A stretch of DNA of 33,336 nucleotides. Origin: an uncultured Bacteroidia bacterium (GTDB lineage Bacteria; Bacteroidota; Bacteroidia; Bacteroidales; UBA932). The translations under genes and the position numbers were made by a program. The notes under the pieces were generated by a model. It saw nothing but the letters and a program-made list of their open reading frames with translations, was not told the DNA's origin and made no database searches. The stretch is from assembly GCA_902794005.1 (NCBI GenBank), contig CADBFO010000020.1, forward strand, positions 1 through 33,336. The letters are read 5' to 3'. Of the stretch, positions 22,175 to 30,475 are shown piece by piece; the stretch's first letter is position 1; the number at the start of each line of letters is the position of its first letter.

Positions 22175-24067
22175 TTAGTACTTCATCCCTTCCGTGTCAA
22201 TCTCCGTACCGTAGTAAGGACGGAAATCGTCGTTGCCCTTCCACACGTACAGGCTGGCCTGCGGCGTATGCGGGTTGTTGAAATGGAAGATGGCAGGATT
22301 GGCATTCAGCTCGGCCTGGTTCCAGCCGGGCGTCTGGCCGGTGTAGGGACCGTCAACGTCAAAGCCGTGCTGGTAGCGTTCCAGGTTGCAGCCCAGATAG
22401 GCACGGTGGATACCGCGCTCCAGGCGCTTGGAATCGAAGTAAGGGATGCCTTCACCCCAGAATTCGATGCCTTTCTGGAAGTACATTTCCTCGATGAAAT
22501 CCTCCAGCGAGGAGGCCGTGCAGGCATAGGAGCTGTTGCGGGTCTTCACGATTTCTTCCAGGGCGCTCCTGCCGGCGGCCACACCGCTGGTGTGCGCCAG
22601 GGCTTCGGCCCTGATGAAATACATTTCTTCCACACGCATGCAGGGATAATCGGTGGCGCCGCCGGTGGAATACACGGAGTAGGCGCCGTTGTGCGGACGG
22701 AACTTGATATTCACATACAGCCAGGGCCAGCCCACGAAGCCGTAGTAAGGATTGATGCGGGAGCGGACCCAGGACGGGCTGGAGTTCAGGCGATACTCCC
22801 TGCTGCCGGTACCGGTGTACTCGTCGCTCCAGTCTTCCTGCACATTGGAGGAGTTGCCGGCCTTTGCGTACCTGTTGTTGATCAACTTGCCACTGGCGTC
22901 TTTCTCGATGAGATAGGGCTGTCCCTCCACCTGGTTCGTGGATTTGTAGAAGAACTCCGGTCCCAGCCAGGACCTCTTGCGCCAGTCATTGTCGGACAGG
23001 CGCTCATACCAGTTGCGGGCCAGGGAACGGCCGACACGCCATCCATAGACGGAGAAGTTGGTCTCGGTTCCCATAATCATGGCAAAGACAAAGGACTCGG
23101 TGGAAGCGGCGGCCGTATTGGACTCGGAAATGGTAGTGGCCAGCATCCAGGAGTTCTGGCTGTTGCGGTTGTTGAAGCCGTTTACGGGGTCGGTCCACTG
23201 GTCTTCGGTGAGCGGCGTGCAGCCGGAGGTGGTGATGGCCTTGTCGGCATAGGCGGCCGCCTTCTGCCAATAATCGGCCTCGTCCTTGTAGGTGGCGGCG
23301 GTTTTTACGCGGGACGCCAGATTCAGGTAGGCACGGGCATACAGGCCATAGACGACCCCCATGTCGGGCTGTACCTTGTCGGTGCGGACAAAGCCTTCCA
23401 GGTACTTTTCGGCTTCGCCCAGGTCGGAGAGGATGAGGTCATAGACGGCATCCACGGTGGCCCGGGGGTTGTTGGAAAGCACCTCGGACGGGGTTTCGTC
23501 GGTGACGATGGGAACGCCCAGGTTGGTAAGGTCGTTCTCGGTATTGGCCACCCAGGTGTAGCGGGTGTCCGTGGGTTTTTTCCATTCCATAATCTGCACC
23601 AGGTCCATGTAGTAGAGGGCGCGGTAGGCATAGCACTCTCCCAGGATGGCCTTCTGGGCGTCGGTCATGTCTTCGGTGTTTTTGAGCAGGCCGATGATGT
23701 CGTTGACATTCTTGATGTACGCATAGTACAGGTAGGAAGGGTACAGGCCGCGGTTGGATCCCGTGGCGGCGATGTTCAGCTGGGCATAGGCACCCATGGT
23801 ATTGTAGCCGTTGGCGCCGGAGCATACCATCTGGGAAGTGGTGTGTTCAAGCATGACGCGCATGCCGCCGTAAGAAATCATTTCCAGACCGCCGTCGGCA
23901 TTCTTGTAACCGGCCATGGTGGTGTAAATGGCGTTCACCATGCCGTTCAGGGCCGATTCGGATTGGGCAATCTGATTTCCCAGGACATAATCGCTGGGGA
24001 AGGTTTCCTTGATACATCCGGAGAAGACGAGGAGGGTGGCAGCAAGGGCCAGATATGTTTTCTTCAT
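22175..24067 (-). CDS. SusD/RagB-family nutrient-binding outer-membrane lipoprotein
   Basis: The 630-residue lipoprotein (lipobox VFSGC, Cys18) forms the lid over the SusC transporter and binds the oligosaccharide or peptide at the cell surface. Family marks are the early helical segment SESALNGMVNAIYTTM, TPR-like helices (AILGECYAYRALYYMDLVQIM), the phrase VPIVTDETPSEV, RVEEMYFIRAEAL in the second half and FQKGIEFWGEGIPYFDSKRLERG near the end. It begins 20 bases after the susC stop and is followed by the accessory lipoprotein. The substrate cannot be inferred: no glycosidase, sulfatase or peptidase lies in this operon. Confidence 0.95.
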   Translation of the reverse strand: MKKTYLALAATLLVFSGCIKETFPSDYVLGNQIAQSESALNGMVNAIYTTMAGYKNADGGLEMISYGGMRVMLEHTTSQMVCSGANGYNTMGAYAQLNIAATGSNRGLYPSYLYYAYIKNVNDIIGLLKNTEDMTDAQKAILGECYAYRALYYMDLVQIMEWKKPTDTRYTWVANTENDLTNLGVPIVTDETPSEVLSNNPRATVDAVYDLILSDLGEAEKYLEGFVRTDKVQPDMGVVYGLYARAYLNLASRVKTAATYKDEADYWQKAAAYADKAITTSGCTPLTEDQWTDPVNGFNNRNSQNSWMLATTISESNTAAASTESFVFAMIMGTETNFSVYGWRVGRSLARNWYERLSDNDWRKRSWLGPEFFYKSTNQVEGQPYLIEKDASGKLINNRYAKAGNSSNVQEDWSDEYTGTGSREYRLNSSPSWVRSRINPYYGFVGWPWLYVNIKFRPHNGAYSVYSTGGATDYPCMRVEEMYFIRAEALAHTSGVAAGRSALEEIVKTRNSSYACTASSLEDFIEEMYFQKGIEFWGEGIPYFDSKRLERGIHRAYLGCNLERYQHGFDVDGPYTGQTPGWNQAELNANPAIFHFNNPHTPQASLYVWKGNDDFRPYYGTEIDTEGMKY

Positions 24068-24087
24068 AAAACTGTCTCCTTAAATGG

Positions 24088-27000
24088 TTAGAATACAAGG
24101 TTGATACCGCCCGAGAGGGTGCGGATGGGAGAGTAGAGTTCCGGGTTGGTGTAACCGGCAATGTTGTAGCGGGGGTCAAAGCCCTTCCGCATGGAGATGA
24201 AGCCGAGGTTCTCGCCGGAGAAGTAGATGCGGATGGTCTCGATGCCAACTTTGCGGGTGAGTTTGGACGGCAGGGTGTAACCGAAGTTCACGTTCTGCAG
24301 GTTCAGGTAGCTGGCGTTGGTGAGGAAACGGGAGCTCATGGCCGTCTGGCCGTAGGTCTCGTTGTCCTTGAAGCGAGGCACGTCCGTGTTGGTGTTGGTG
24401 GGAGTCCAGGCATTGTAGATGTCCTTGTGCCAGTTGGTGGCCGTGGCGGCCCCGGTGTGCATGAGAGTGGCATATACATAGTCGCGGGCCAGACCGCCAA
24501 TCTGGAAGTTCAGGTTCACGGAGAGGTCGAATCCGAAGGCCTGGATGCTGGTGCCGAAACCGCCGTACAGCGGGGCCATGGCATCGCCCAGGCGGTAATC
24601 GGTGGCGACTGAAGGATTGTTGGTGGTCTCGCGGCCGGTCACGTTTCCGTCCGGGTCAAGGATGTCCTTGTAGTACAGGGCCTCGCCGGTCTCCTTGTCA
24701 ACGCCGGCATACTCGGGATAGTACCAGGTGTAGAGCGGGAGTCCTTCGGCCACGAAGTATTTATACTTGGAAACGAAGGAACCGTCCAGGTTCACGTAGC
24801 CGGGATATCCGTCCACGGTGGTCTTCTTGATATCGTCGGGGAGCTTCAGGACCTTGTTCTTGACATAGGTAAGGTTGAAGTTGGCCGTCCACACCACGTT
24901 GCGGGTTTGCAGGATGGTTCCGTTGAGGTCCAGTTCAACACCGCGGTTACGCATGTCGCCCAGGTTGGTGTAGTAGCTGGTATAGCCGGAGGACGGGGGC
25001 GTATTCAGGGAGAACAGCATGTCGGAAGTCTTGCGGTAGAAGAAGTCCACGGAACCGTTCAGGCGGCTCTTGAAGAGCTCGAATTCGATACCGGCGTTGT
25101 AGTTGGTGTTGGTTTCCCAGGTGATGTCCTCGGAGCCCTTCTGCCGCCACTGGTAAGCCACTTCGTTGTTGTTGTTCACGATGTTGTAACTGTCGGCATA
25201 CAGATAGTTTCCGATGTTGTCGTTACCCTGCGAACCCACGGAGAACTTGAGCTTGAGGCTGTTCACCCAGGACGCCTTGAAGAAGTCTTCCTTGGAGATG
25301 ATCCAGGCGCCGCCCAGGGACCAGAAGTTACCCCAGCGGTGGTTCTTTGCGAAACGGGAGGAAGCGTCGCGGCGGAAGGAGGCCGATGCGTAATACTTGC
25401 CGGCATAGTTGTACAGGCCGCGGGCGAAGTAACCCTCGTTGTTGTACACGTTGTTGTAGGATGACGGATCCGGGTCTTTCTGCAGCAGGGCGTCCAGTTC
25501 GCGGGCGTTGTCGATACCGAAATTGATACCGGAACCGCCCAGATGCTCGAACTTGTAGTTGTAATACTCGTGGCCCAGCATGACATTCACATCGTGTTTC
25601 CCGAACACCTTGGCATAGTTGAGGAGCTGCTGGGTGTTGAAGGTGAAGGTGCGGTTGGCACTCTTGTAGATGTAGCCGTTGTCGCTGGAGGAAGTGTAGT
25701 TGTCCACGAAGGGGCTGGTCACATACGTGCTGCGGCGGTCGTAGTCGTAGATGTTCACGTTGAGGGTGAAGGTGAAGTCCTTCAGGAACTTGATGTCGGC
25801 GAATCCGCCCACCGTGAAGGCGTTGCCGTCGGTGGTGTCGTCGCGGTACTTGTTGGAGAAAATGGCGTTGCCGCCCACGCCGCCGGCGCGGTTGAGGCCG
25901 TACTGCTGGGCGAAGTCAAACATCTGTTCCCCCCATTTGTCCGTCAAGATGCGGCCGTTGGCGTCGCGGAAATAGACGGGGAAGATAGGGGCCTGGGACT
26001 GGATGATGGGCCAGATGGTACCCGAGCCGATGGTGCCTTCCGACGTCTGGGAAAGATCGTAGCGGGTATAGCCGAAATTGGCGCCGATCTTGAGCCATTC
26101 GCGGGCCTGGTAGTCGGCCTTGATACGGCCGGTGGTACGCTTCTGGAGGGAACCCTCCTGGATGCCTTCGTTGCTCAGGTGGCCCAGGGAGGCAAAGTAG
26201 TTCACCTTGCCGGACATGCCGGAGACGGAGACATTGTATTCCTGGCGAAGGCCGTTCTGCAGGCCGATTTTCTCCCAGTCGTCGGGCTGGAGCCAGAAGG
26301 TCTTGCCGCCGTTCTCATAGAATGCGCCCAGGGAGGCCTTGGGGTTCATGCTGCCGTTGGAAAGGATGAAATCCTCGCCGGTAGGGACCGTATAAACCAT
26401 GTAGCCGGGGCCTACGCCCGTGGAGTTGTCGGTGAGGCGGGAGTTGGCCAGGGCGTGGGCTTCGGCATCCGTGTAGGTGCGGTTGCCGGCATCGTCGGTG
26501 AGCGTCGAATAGTTGTTGTAGAGCATCTTGTAATAGAGCTCATAGAACTGCTGGGTGTTCACGGTCTCGTAGTGGGGAAGGCCGTTCTGGTTGGCGCCCC
26601 ACTTGGCGTCCACGCTGATTTTGGCCTTGCCGCTCTGACCGCGACGGGTGGTGATCATGATGACACCGTTGGCGCCGCGGGCGCCGTACAGGGCGTTGGA
26701 AGCGGCATCCTTGAGCACGGTCATGGACTCGATATCGCTGGAGTTGATCAGGTTGATATCGCCGTCAAACGGCATTCCGTCCACAATAATGAGGGGTTCG
26801 GTGTCCGAAGAGATGGAGCCGACACCGCGGATGGTGATGGACGGAGATGCGCCGGGCTGGGAGGACGAATTGGTAATCTGCACACCGGCTACGCGTCCGG
26901 CCAGGGCCTGTGCGGCATTGGACTGCTGCGAGCGCAGCAGGTCATCGGCCTTCATGACGCCGGCCGATCCCGTAAAAGCCTCCCTCTTCATTTTACCGAA

Positions 27001-27318
27001 GGCCACCACAACGACATCGTCCAGGAGCTCGGCATCTTCTTCGAGGGTGATGGTAAGCCTGGTCTGCCCGTTTACGGGGATGGATTGCGGGACATATCCC
27101 ACACAGGAAACATCAAGGGTGGCCGTTTCGGGCACCTTGATGACAAAAGTTCCATCCAGGTCGGTCACGACACCATTGGTGGTGGAACCGGCCTGAAGAA
27201 TTCCTGCTCCGACGACGGGCTGCCCGGACGTGTCCAGGACCGTACCGCGCACCGTCGTCTGCGCCCAGGCTGTCATGCCAACTGCCAGGGACGACAAAAT
27301 CAGAATGAATCTTTTCAT
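24088..27318 (-). CDS. SusC/RagA-family TonB-dependent outer-membrane transporter
   Basis: The 1076-residue barrel imports oligomers across the outer membrane using TonB energy. After a Sec signal (MKRFILILSSLAVGMTAWAQ) comes a carboxypeptidase-like regulatory domain (TTVRGTVLDTSGQPVVGAGI). The SusC signature region with the plug follows: FGKMKREAFTGSAGVM, AQALAGRVAGVQI, SPSITIRGVGSI and LIIVDGMPFDG. The 22-strand barrel fills the rest, with RGVELDLNGTIL and YLNLQNVNFGYTLP, and ends in GGINLVF. No N-terminal STN (anti-sigma-linked) domain is seen, so it is not the sigma-regulated subtype. It starts 41 bases after tsaC on the same strand, and no consensus promoter was found in that gap. Transcription from the tsaC promoter is possible. 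Confidence 0.95.
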   Translation of the reverse strand: MKRFILILSSLAVGMTAWAQTTVRGTVLDTSGQPVVGAGILQAGSTTNGVVTDLDGTFVIKVPETATLDVSCVGYVPQSIPVNGQTRLTITLEEDAELLDDVVVVAFGKMKREAFTGSAGVMKADDLLRSQQSNAAQALAGRVAGVQITNSSSQPGASPSITIRGVGSISSDTEPLIIVDGMPFDGDINLINSSDIESMTVLKDAASNALYGARGANGVIMITTRRGQSGKAKISVDAKWGANQNGLPHYETVNTQQFYELYYKMLYNNYSTLTDDAGNRTYTDAEAHALANSRLTDNSTGVGPGYMVYTVPTGEDFILSNGSMNPKASLGAFYENGGKTFWLQPDDWEKIGLQNGLRQEYNVSVSGMSGKVNYFASLGHLSNEGIQEGSLQKRTTGRIKADYQAREWLKIGANFGYTRYDLSQTSEGTIGSGTIWPIIQSQAPIFPVYFRDANGRILTDKWGEQMFDFAQQYGLNRAGGVGGNAIFSNKYRDDTTDGNAFTVGGFADIKFLKDFTFTLNVNIYDYDRRSTYVTSPFVDNYTSSSDNGYIYKSANRTFTFNTQQLLNYAKVFGKHDVNVMLGHEYYNYKFEHLGGSGINFGIDNARELDALLQKDPDPSSYNNVYNNEGYFARGLYNYAGKYYASASFRRDASSRFAKNHRWGNFWSLGGAWIISKEDFFKASWVNSLKLKFSVGSQGNDNIGNYLYADSYNIVNNNNEVAYQWRQKGSEDITWETNTNYNAGIEFELFKSRLNGSVDFFYRKTSDMLFSLNTPPSSGYTSYYTNLGDMRNRGVELDLNGTILQTRNVVWTANFNLTYVKNKVLKLPDDIKKTTVDGYPGYVNLDGSFVSKYKYFVAEGLPLYTWYYPEYAGVDKETGEALYYKDILDPDGNVTGRETTNNPSVATDYRLGDAMAPLYGGFGTSIQAFGFDLSVNLNFQIGGLARDYVYATLMHTGAATATNWHKDIYNAWTPTNTNTDVPRFKDNETYGQTAMSSRFLTNASYLNLQNVNFGYTLPSKLTRKVGIETIRIYFSGENLGFISMRKGFDPRYNIAGYTNPELYSPIRTLSGGINLVF

Positions 27319-27359
27319 GCGGAAAGGGTTTAAAACGTGGTTAAGTAATGGGTTGTCAG

Positions 27360-27953
27360 TTATTTCCGGATAATCTCAATTTCCCCGCGGAGGCCCACTT
27401 TCAGGATTTGGGAGGCCTTGCCCCTGCTCTGGGTATCCACGGACGGGGGAACCACAAAATCCACGGCATCCTTCATCTCCTGCGGAATGTCGGAGAAGCG
27501 CTGCGGCGTGGGTTCGCCCGAGATATTGGCCGATGTGCTCACGACGGGCCGCCCCAGCTTGAAGGCCAGCTGACGGCACCAGTCCATGAGCGGAATGCGG
27601 ATGCCCACGCTGCCGTCGGCCGCCACGCAGGAAGCCGCCAGGTGCCACTTGTCGCCCGTCTCCGAGCACACGGCGCCGGGGTAGATGATGGTCATGGGCG
27701 CGTCGTTCACCTCCACCAGGTCGATGGCGATGTCGGGAATCTCCTTCACGAACTTGGCCACCATGTCCAGGTCGCTTGCGAGCAGTACCAGGGACTTGCT
27801 GTCGGAGCGCTGCTTGATTTCAAAGATGCGGGCCACGGCATCGGCATTGGTGGCGTCGCAGCCCAAGCCCCATACCGTGTCGGTGGGGTATAGAATGGTT
27901 CCGCCCTCGCGCAGGGTGCGCAAGGCTTCAGCGAGTATTTCTTCCGGTTTCAT
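27360..27953 (-). CDS. tsaC: L-threonylcarbamoyladenylate synthase (YrdC/Sua5 type)
   Basis: The enzyme makes threonylcarbamoyl-AMP from threonine, bicarbonate and ATP for the t6A37 modification of ANN-decoding tRNAs. It has 197 residues, the short form with only the YrdC domain. Visible marks are GGTILYPTDTVWGLGCDA, the KxR motif in FEIKQRSDSKSLVLLA and the substrate loop VVSTSANISGEPTPQRF. It starts with ATG at 27953, 7 bases after a consensus -7 box. It reads toward susC, but the functional link is probably only positional. Confidence 0.95.
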   Translation of the reverse strand: MKPEEILAEALRTLREGGTILYPTDTVWGLGCDATNADAVARIFEIKQRSDSKSLVLLASDLDMVAKFVKEIPDIAIDLVEVNDAPMTIIYPGAVCSETGDKWHLAASCVAADGSVGIRIPLMDWCRQLAFKLGRPVVSTSANISGEPTPQRFSDIPQEMKDAVDFVVPPSVDTQSRGKASQILKVGLRGEIEIIRK

Positions 27954-27960
27954 AATGCCA

Positions 27961-27991
27961 CAAAGTTAGGTCAATTGCACAAACTTTGCAA
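27961..27991 (-). promoter_or_regulatory. Bacteroidota promoter of tsaC
   Basis: Minus strand: TTG at 27991-27989, a 20-base spacer, TAACTTTG at 27968-27961, then 7 bases to the ATG. The message should be leaderless or carry only a few extra bases. Confidence 0.75.
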
Positions 27992-28011
27992 GAAGGTTTT
28001 TGAATTGAATC

Positions 28012-28051
28012 AAAAAAAACGGGCGCCCCGCACACACGCAGGACACCCGTT
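28012..28051 (-). terminator. Rho-independent terminator, minus strand
   Basis: Read on the minus strand, AACGGGTGTCC pairs with GGGCGCCCGTT (two mismatches in an 11-base stem) and is followed by a run of eight T (28019-28012). The transcript it ends must come from 28052 upward, where only a short reading-frame remnant and repeats are seen. Confidence 0.7.
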
Positions 28052-28083
28052 CTATTCGCAATAAGCAGTGTCGGCAAAACCGG

Positions 28084-28182
28084 CTACTCTAAAGTGAACT
28101 TGGACGAAGCAAGCATCAAACCGTAATCCGACGCATCTTCGCCGCCACGTTTTTCGGCCCCTCCTGCACCAAAACGCCCCTT
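28084..28182 (-). pseudogene. Possible 3' remnant of a lost gene
   Basis: A minus-strand frame with no start codon ends at a TAG (28086-28084). It reads GGEDASDYGLMLASSKFTLE at its C-terminus, which looks like real protein, and a good terminator follows 33 bases later. Upstream, an in-frame stop (28185-28183) and repeat-like sequence interrupt it. No family is recognised. It could equally be chance coding potential in non-coding DNA. Confidence 0.25.
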
Positions 28183-28206
28183 TTACGTGCACATAAAAAG
28201 AGGCAC

Positions 28207-28372
28207 GGGTGGCAGACAAGCGCCTGATATTCAACGGATTACGCATAATCCTCTGCGCAAAAAGCGCAGAGGATTATGCGTAAGTGTCTCTGTCTCAGCT
28301 ACTTGCTTGCCACCCCTGCTGTCCTCATGCAGGTCAGGCTCCATTGGGCCCTCAGGCAAGACCGGCAACAAA
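28207..28372. repeat. Dispersed hairpin element, copy C (perfect hairpin)
   Basis: A perfect 20-bp stem is formed by TTACGCATAATCCTCTGCGC (28239-28258) and its complement (28264-28283) around a 5-base A loop. The left flank begins GGGTGGCAGACAAGCGCCTG, like copy D. The right flank, ending in GCTTGCCACCC and then TTGCCTGA-type sequence, is the reverse complement of copy B. GGGTGGCA on the left and TGCCACCC on the right give the element terminal inverted repeats about 110 bp apart. Confidence 0.9.
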
Positions 28373-28695
28373 ACAGCCCAACTCAGCGAAAAGCCTTGCT
28401 ACGTTGACGGGAAAACGGCCCCCGGCGCCACTCCAAGTGTCAACGCGGCAGCAAAATGGCCCGACTCAGCGAAAAACCTTGCCACGTTGACAGAAAAACA
28501 GCCCCTAACGCCCCTCCAAGTGTCAACGCGGCAACAAAACAGCCCGACTCAGCGAAAAACCTTGCCACGTTGACAGAAAAACGACCCCAGGCGCCCCTCC
28601 AAGTGTCAACGCGGCAACAAAATGGCCCAACTCAGCGAAAAACCTTGCCACGTTGACGGGAAAACGGCCCCCGGCGCCACTCCAAGTGTCAACGC
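28364..28695. repeat. Four tandem 83-bp repeats
   Basis: Units start at 28364, 28447, 28530 and 28613, each exactly 83 bp and about 90 percent alike by eye. Each contains ACTCAGCGAAAAACCTTGCC and an inner inverted repeat CGTTGAC...GTCAACG. As 83 is not a multiple of three, the reading frame changes from unit to unit, so the array is not coding. The first unit begins inside the end of hairpin copy C. With copy C and the terminator it accounts for the 27954-28740 gap. Confidence 0.93.
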
Positions 28696-28740
28696 GGCGC
28701 AGCGATCAACAGCGTGCCATGTTTCCGCCGCCCCGGTCTC

Positions 28741-29817
28741 CTACTCTCCGCGGCGGGATTCATAATAGGTGGCGATGATGGGGTAGTGGTCCGAGTATTT
28801 CACGTGGGGAACCGTGTAAGAAACGGCATTCAAGTCTTTCGGGGCCAGGATGTAGTCGATGCGCAGGAGCGGCCAGAGGGTGCGGTAGGTGGCGCCGAAG
28901 CCCTTGCCGGCCTTGACGAAGCTGTCGTGGCGGCCGCGCAGCAAGCGCATGTAGGTGTAGGACAGGGGATTGTCGTTGAAGTCTCCCAGCACGATGCTGC
29001 GCACCGGAGCGTTGTCCACGCCGCGCAGCACCTCCGCCACCTGTTTGGGGCGTTCGGTGATGGAACGGCGCATCTTGCGTTCCGTCTCTTCCACGACGCC
29101 GTCCTTCTTCACCAGGTTGGACAGGGAAATGTTGTAACTCTCAAAGTGACAATTATACAGGCGCACGGTGGCGCTGTCCAGCCTCACGTCCGTCCACAGG
29201 GCCAGGTTGGTGGATTTCTCAAAGTCTATCTTTCCCTTTCCGCTCACCGGGCGGCGGCTCAGGGTGACATTTCCAAAGTGCCCGTTGGCCCCCGTAAGCA
29301 CATAATACTCGGCCTTGTAGCCGGGAAAATGTTGGCGGATCCAGCTGTCCATGGAAACGTCCAGCGGCAGGTGGAATTCCTGCAGGCAGATGATGTCGGC
29401 CTCCTGGGCGCGGAGCCATCGGCTCACCGAATCGGCCAGGGCCAGGCGTTTGTTGTCGGACGGACCGTGGGCAAAGAGCCCCACATTGTAGGAGATTACC
29501 TTCAGCGAGGGGTCTCCGGCCGGGTCGCTCCGCCGGAACTGGACGTATCGGCCCGCAAAGAAGAGGGAGGGAAGCAGCGCCAGAAAAAGGAGCCCCCGCA
29601 TGTGCGAGCGGCGCACCAGGGCCCAGATGAACAGGCCGGCGGCCAGGGGCAGCACCAGAGGATACAACAACCCGAAAAGGGTGAAGAACCAGGCTTTGGC
29701 CGGATCCACCACCACCGACAGGTAGGCCAGCAGCAGGAAAACGCTCAGCACCACCGAGGCAGTGCCGAACGAAAGGTGCGACAGCCAATGCCGTTTCTTT
29801 TTTTCCGGGGCAGCCAT
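28741..29817 (-). CDS. Membrane-anchored endonuclease/exonuclease/phosphatase-family protein
   Basis: This 358-residue protein has three hydrophobic segments at the N-terminus (TASVVLSVFLLLAYLSVVV, FFTLFGLLYPLVLPLAAGLFIWALV, GLLFLALLPSLFFAGRYV). They are followed by an EEP-fold metal-dependent phosphodiesterase domain. Domain motifs are LKVISYNVGLF, ADIICLQEFHLP (catalytic E), LYNCHFESY, IVLGDFNDNP and VKYSDHYPIIATYY (catalytic D-H). The catalytic domain probably faces the periplasm. Substrates of such anchored EEP proteins range from nucleic acids to phospholipid head groups, and none can be picked here. Its ATG immediately abuts the rhomboid stop. This mutL, rhomboid, EEP order is common in Bacteroidales. 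Confidence 0.88.
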   Translation of the reverse strand: MAAPEKKKRHWLSHLSFGTASVVLSVFLLLAYLSVVVDPAKAWFFTLFGLLYPLVLPLAAGLFIWALVRRSHMRGLLFLALLPSLFFAGRYVQFRRSDPAGDPSLKVISYNVGLFAHGPSDNKRLALADSVSRWLRAQEADIICLQEFHLPLDVSMDSWIRQHFPGYKAEYYVLTGANGHFGNVTLSRRPVSGKGKIDFEKSTNLALWTDVRLDSATVRLYNCHFESYNISLSNLVKKDGVVEETERKMRRSITERPKQVAEVLRGVDNAPVRSIVLGDFNDNPLSYTYMRLLRGRHDSFVKAGKGFGATYRTLWPLLRIDYILAPKDLNAVSYTVPHVKYSDHYPIIATYYESRRGE

Positions 29818-30474
29818 TTAGCGGTACAGTTCTCCTTTTTTGCGCCAGTAGCGGATGAGCAGCCAGCCAAAGAGCGCGCCGCCCAGGTGGGCGAAATGCG
29901 CCACGCCCATCTGGGTGCCCGTAATGCCGGTGAGCAGTTCAATGCCGATGAAGATAATCACCCACCATTTGGCATCCAGGGTGACGGGCGGGAAAATGAG
30001 CGTGAGCCGGGCTTCCGGATACAGCATGGCAAAGGCCACCAGCACGCCATAGACGGCGCCGGAAGCGCCCAGCACGCCGGGGATGCTGTTGTAGATGCTC
30101 TGGGGGTCCACGCCGGGATATTCTTTGATAAGCCGTTGAACCTCAAAAAATTCCACGCCGGTATGCAGCAACACCGCACCGAAGCCGGTGATGAGGTAGA
30201 ACCAGATGAACTTGCGGGTGCCCAGCGCGCGTTCCACCACCATGCCGAACATCACCAGCGAGTACATGTTGAAGAAAATGTGCATCCAGCCGTCGTGCAT
30301 GAACATGTGCGTAAGGGGTTGCCACCAGCGGAATTCCGTGCTCAGCGGAAAGGCCATGGCGAAGGTATCTTTCATGAACACGGGGTTGATGAGGGTGGCC
30401 ACAAACAGGATTATGTTCACGTACAGCAGGTTCCGGGTTACGACGGGTATGTTCTGAAGAGGGTTGTTGGTCAT
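29818..30474 (-). CDS. Rhomboid-family intramembrane serine protease
   Basis: This six-helix membrane protease of 218 residues cleaves transmembrane substrates. The catalytic dyad is S138 (GASGAVYG) and H196 (AHFAHLGGALFG). The loop-one/helix-two motif HDGWMHIFFNMYSL carries H65 and N69 of the oxyanion region. The frame is open to 30555, but the ATG at 30474 gives the typical start MTNNPLQNIPVVTRNLLYVN, one base after the mutL stop. It should be cotranscribed with mutL and the EEP gene. Natural substrates are not known. Confidence 0.92.
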   Translation of the reverse strand: MTNNPLQNIPVVTRNLLYVNIILFVATLINPVFMKDTFAMAFPLSTEFRWWQPLTHMFMHDGWMHIFFNMYSLVMFGMVVERALGTRKFIWFYLITGFGAVLLHTGVEFFEVQRLIKEYPGVDPQSIYNSIPGVLGASGAVYGVLVAFAMLYPEARLTLIFPPVTLDAKWWVIIFIGIELLTGITGTQMGVAHFAHLGGALFGWLLIRYWRKKGELYR

Positions 30475-30475
30475 G

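Noticed and set aside
28187-28656. Overlapping plus-strand frames in the 83-bp array (QVSTRQQNGPTQRKTLPR-type peptides)
   Set aside because: The period is not a multiple of three, so the frame shifts at each unit; no consistent protein is kept.
28364-28695. CRISPR array
   Set aside because: The units are 83 bp and similar over their whole length, with no distinct spacers and no cas gene nearby.
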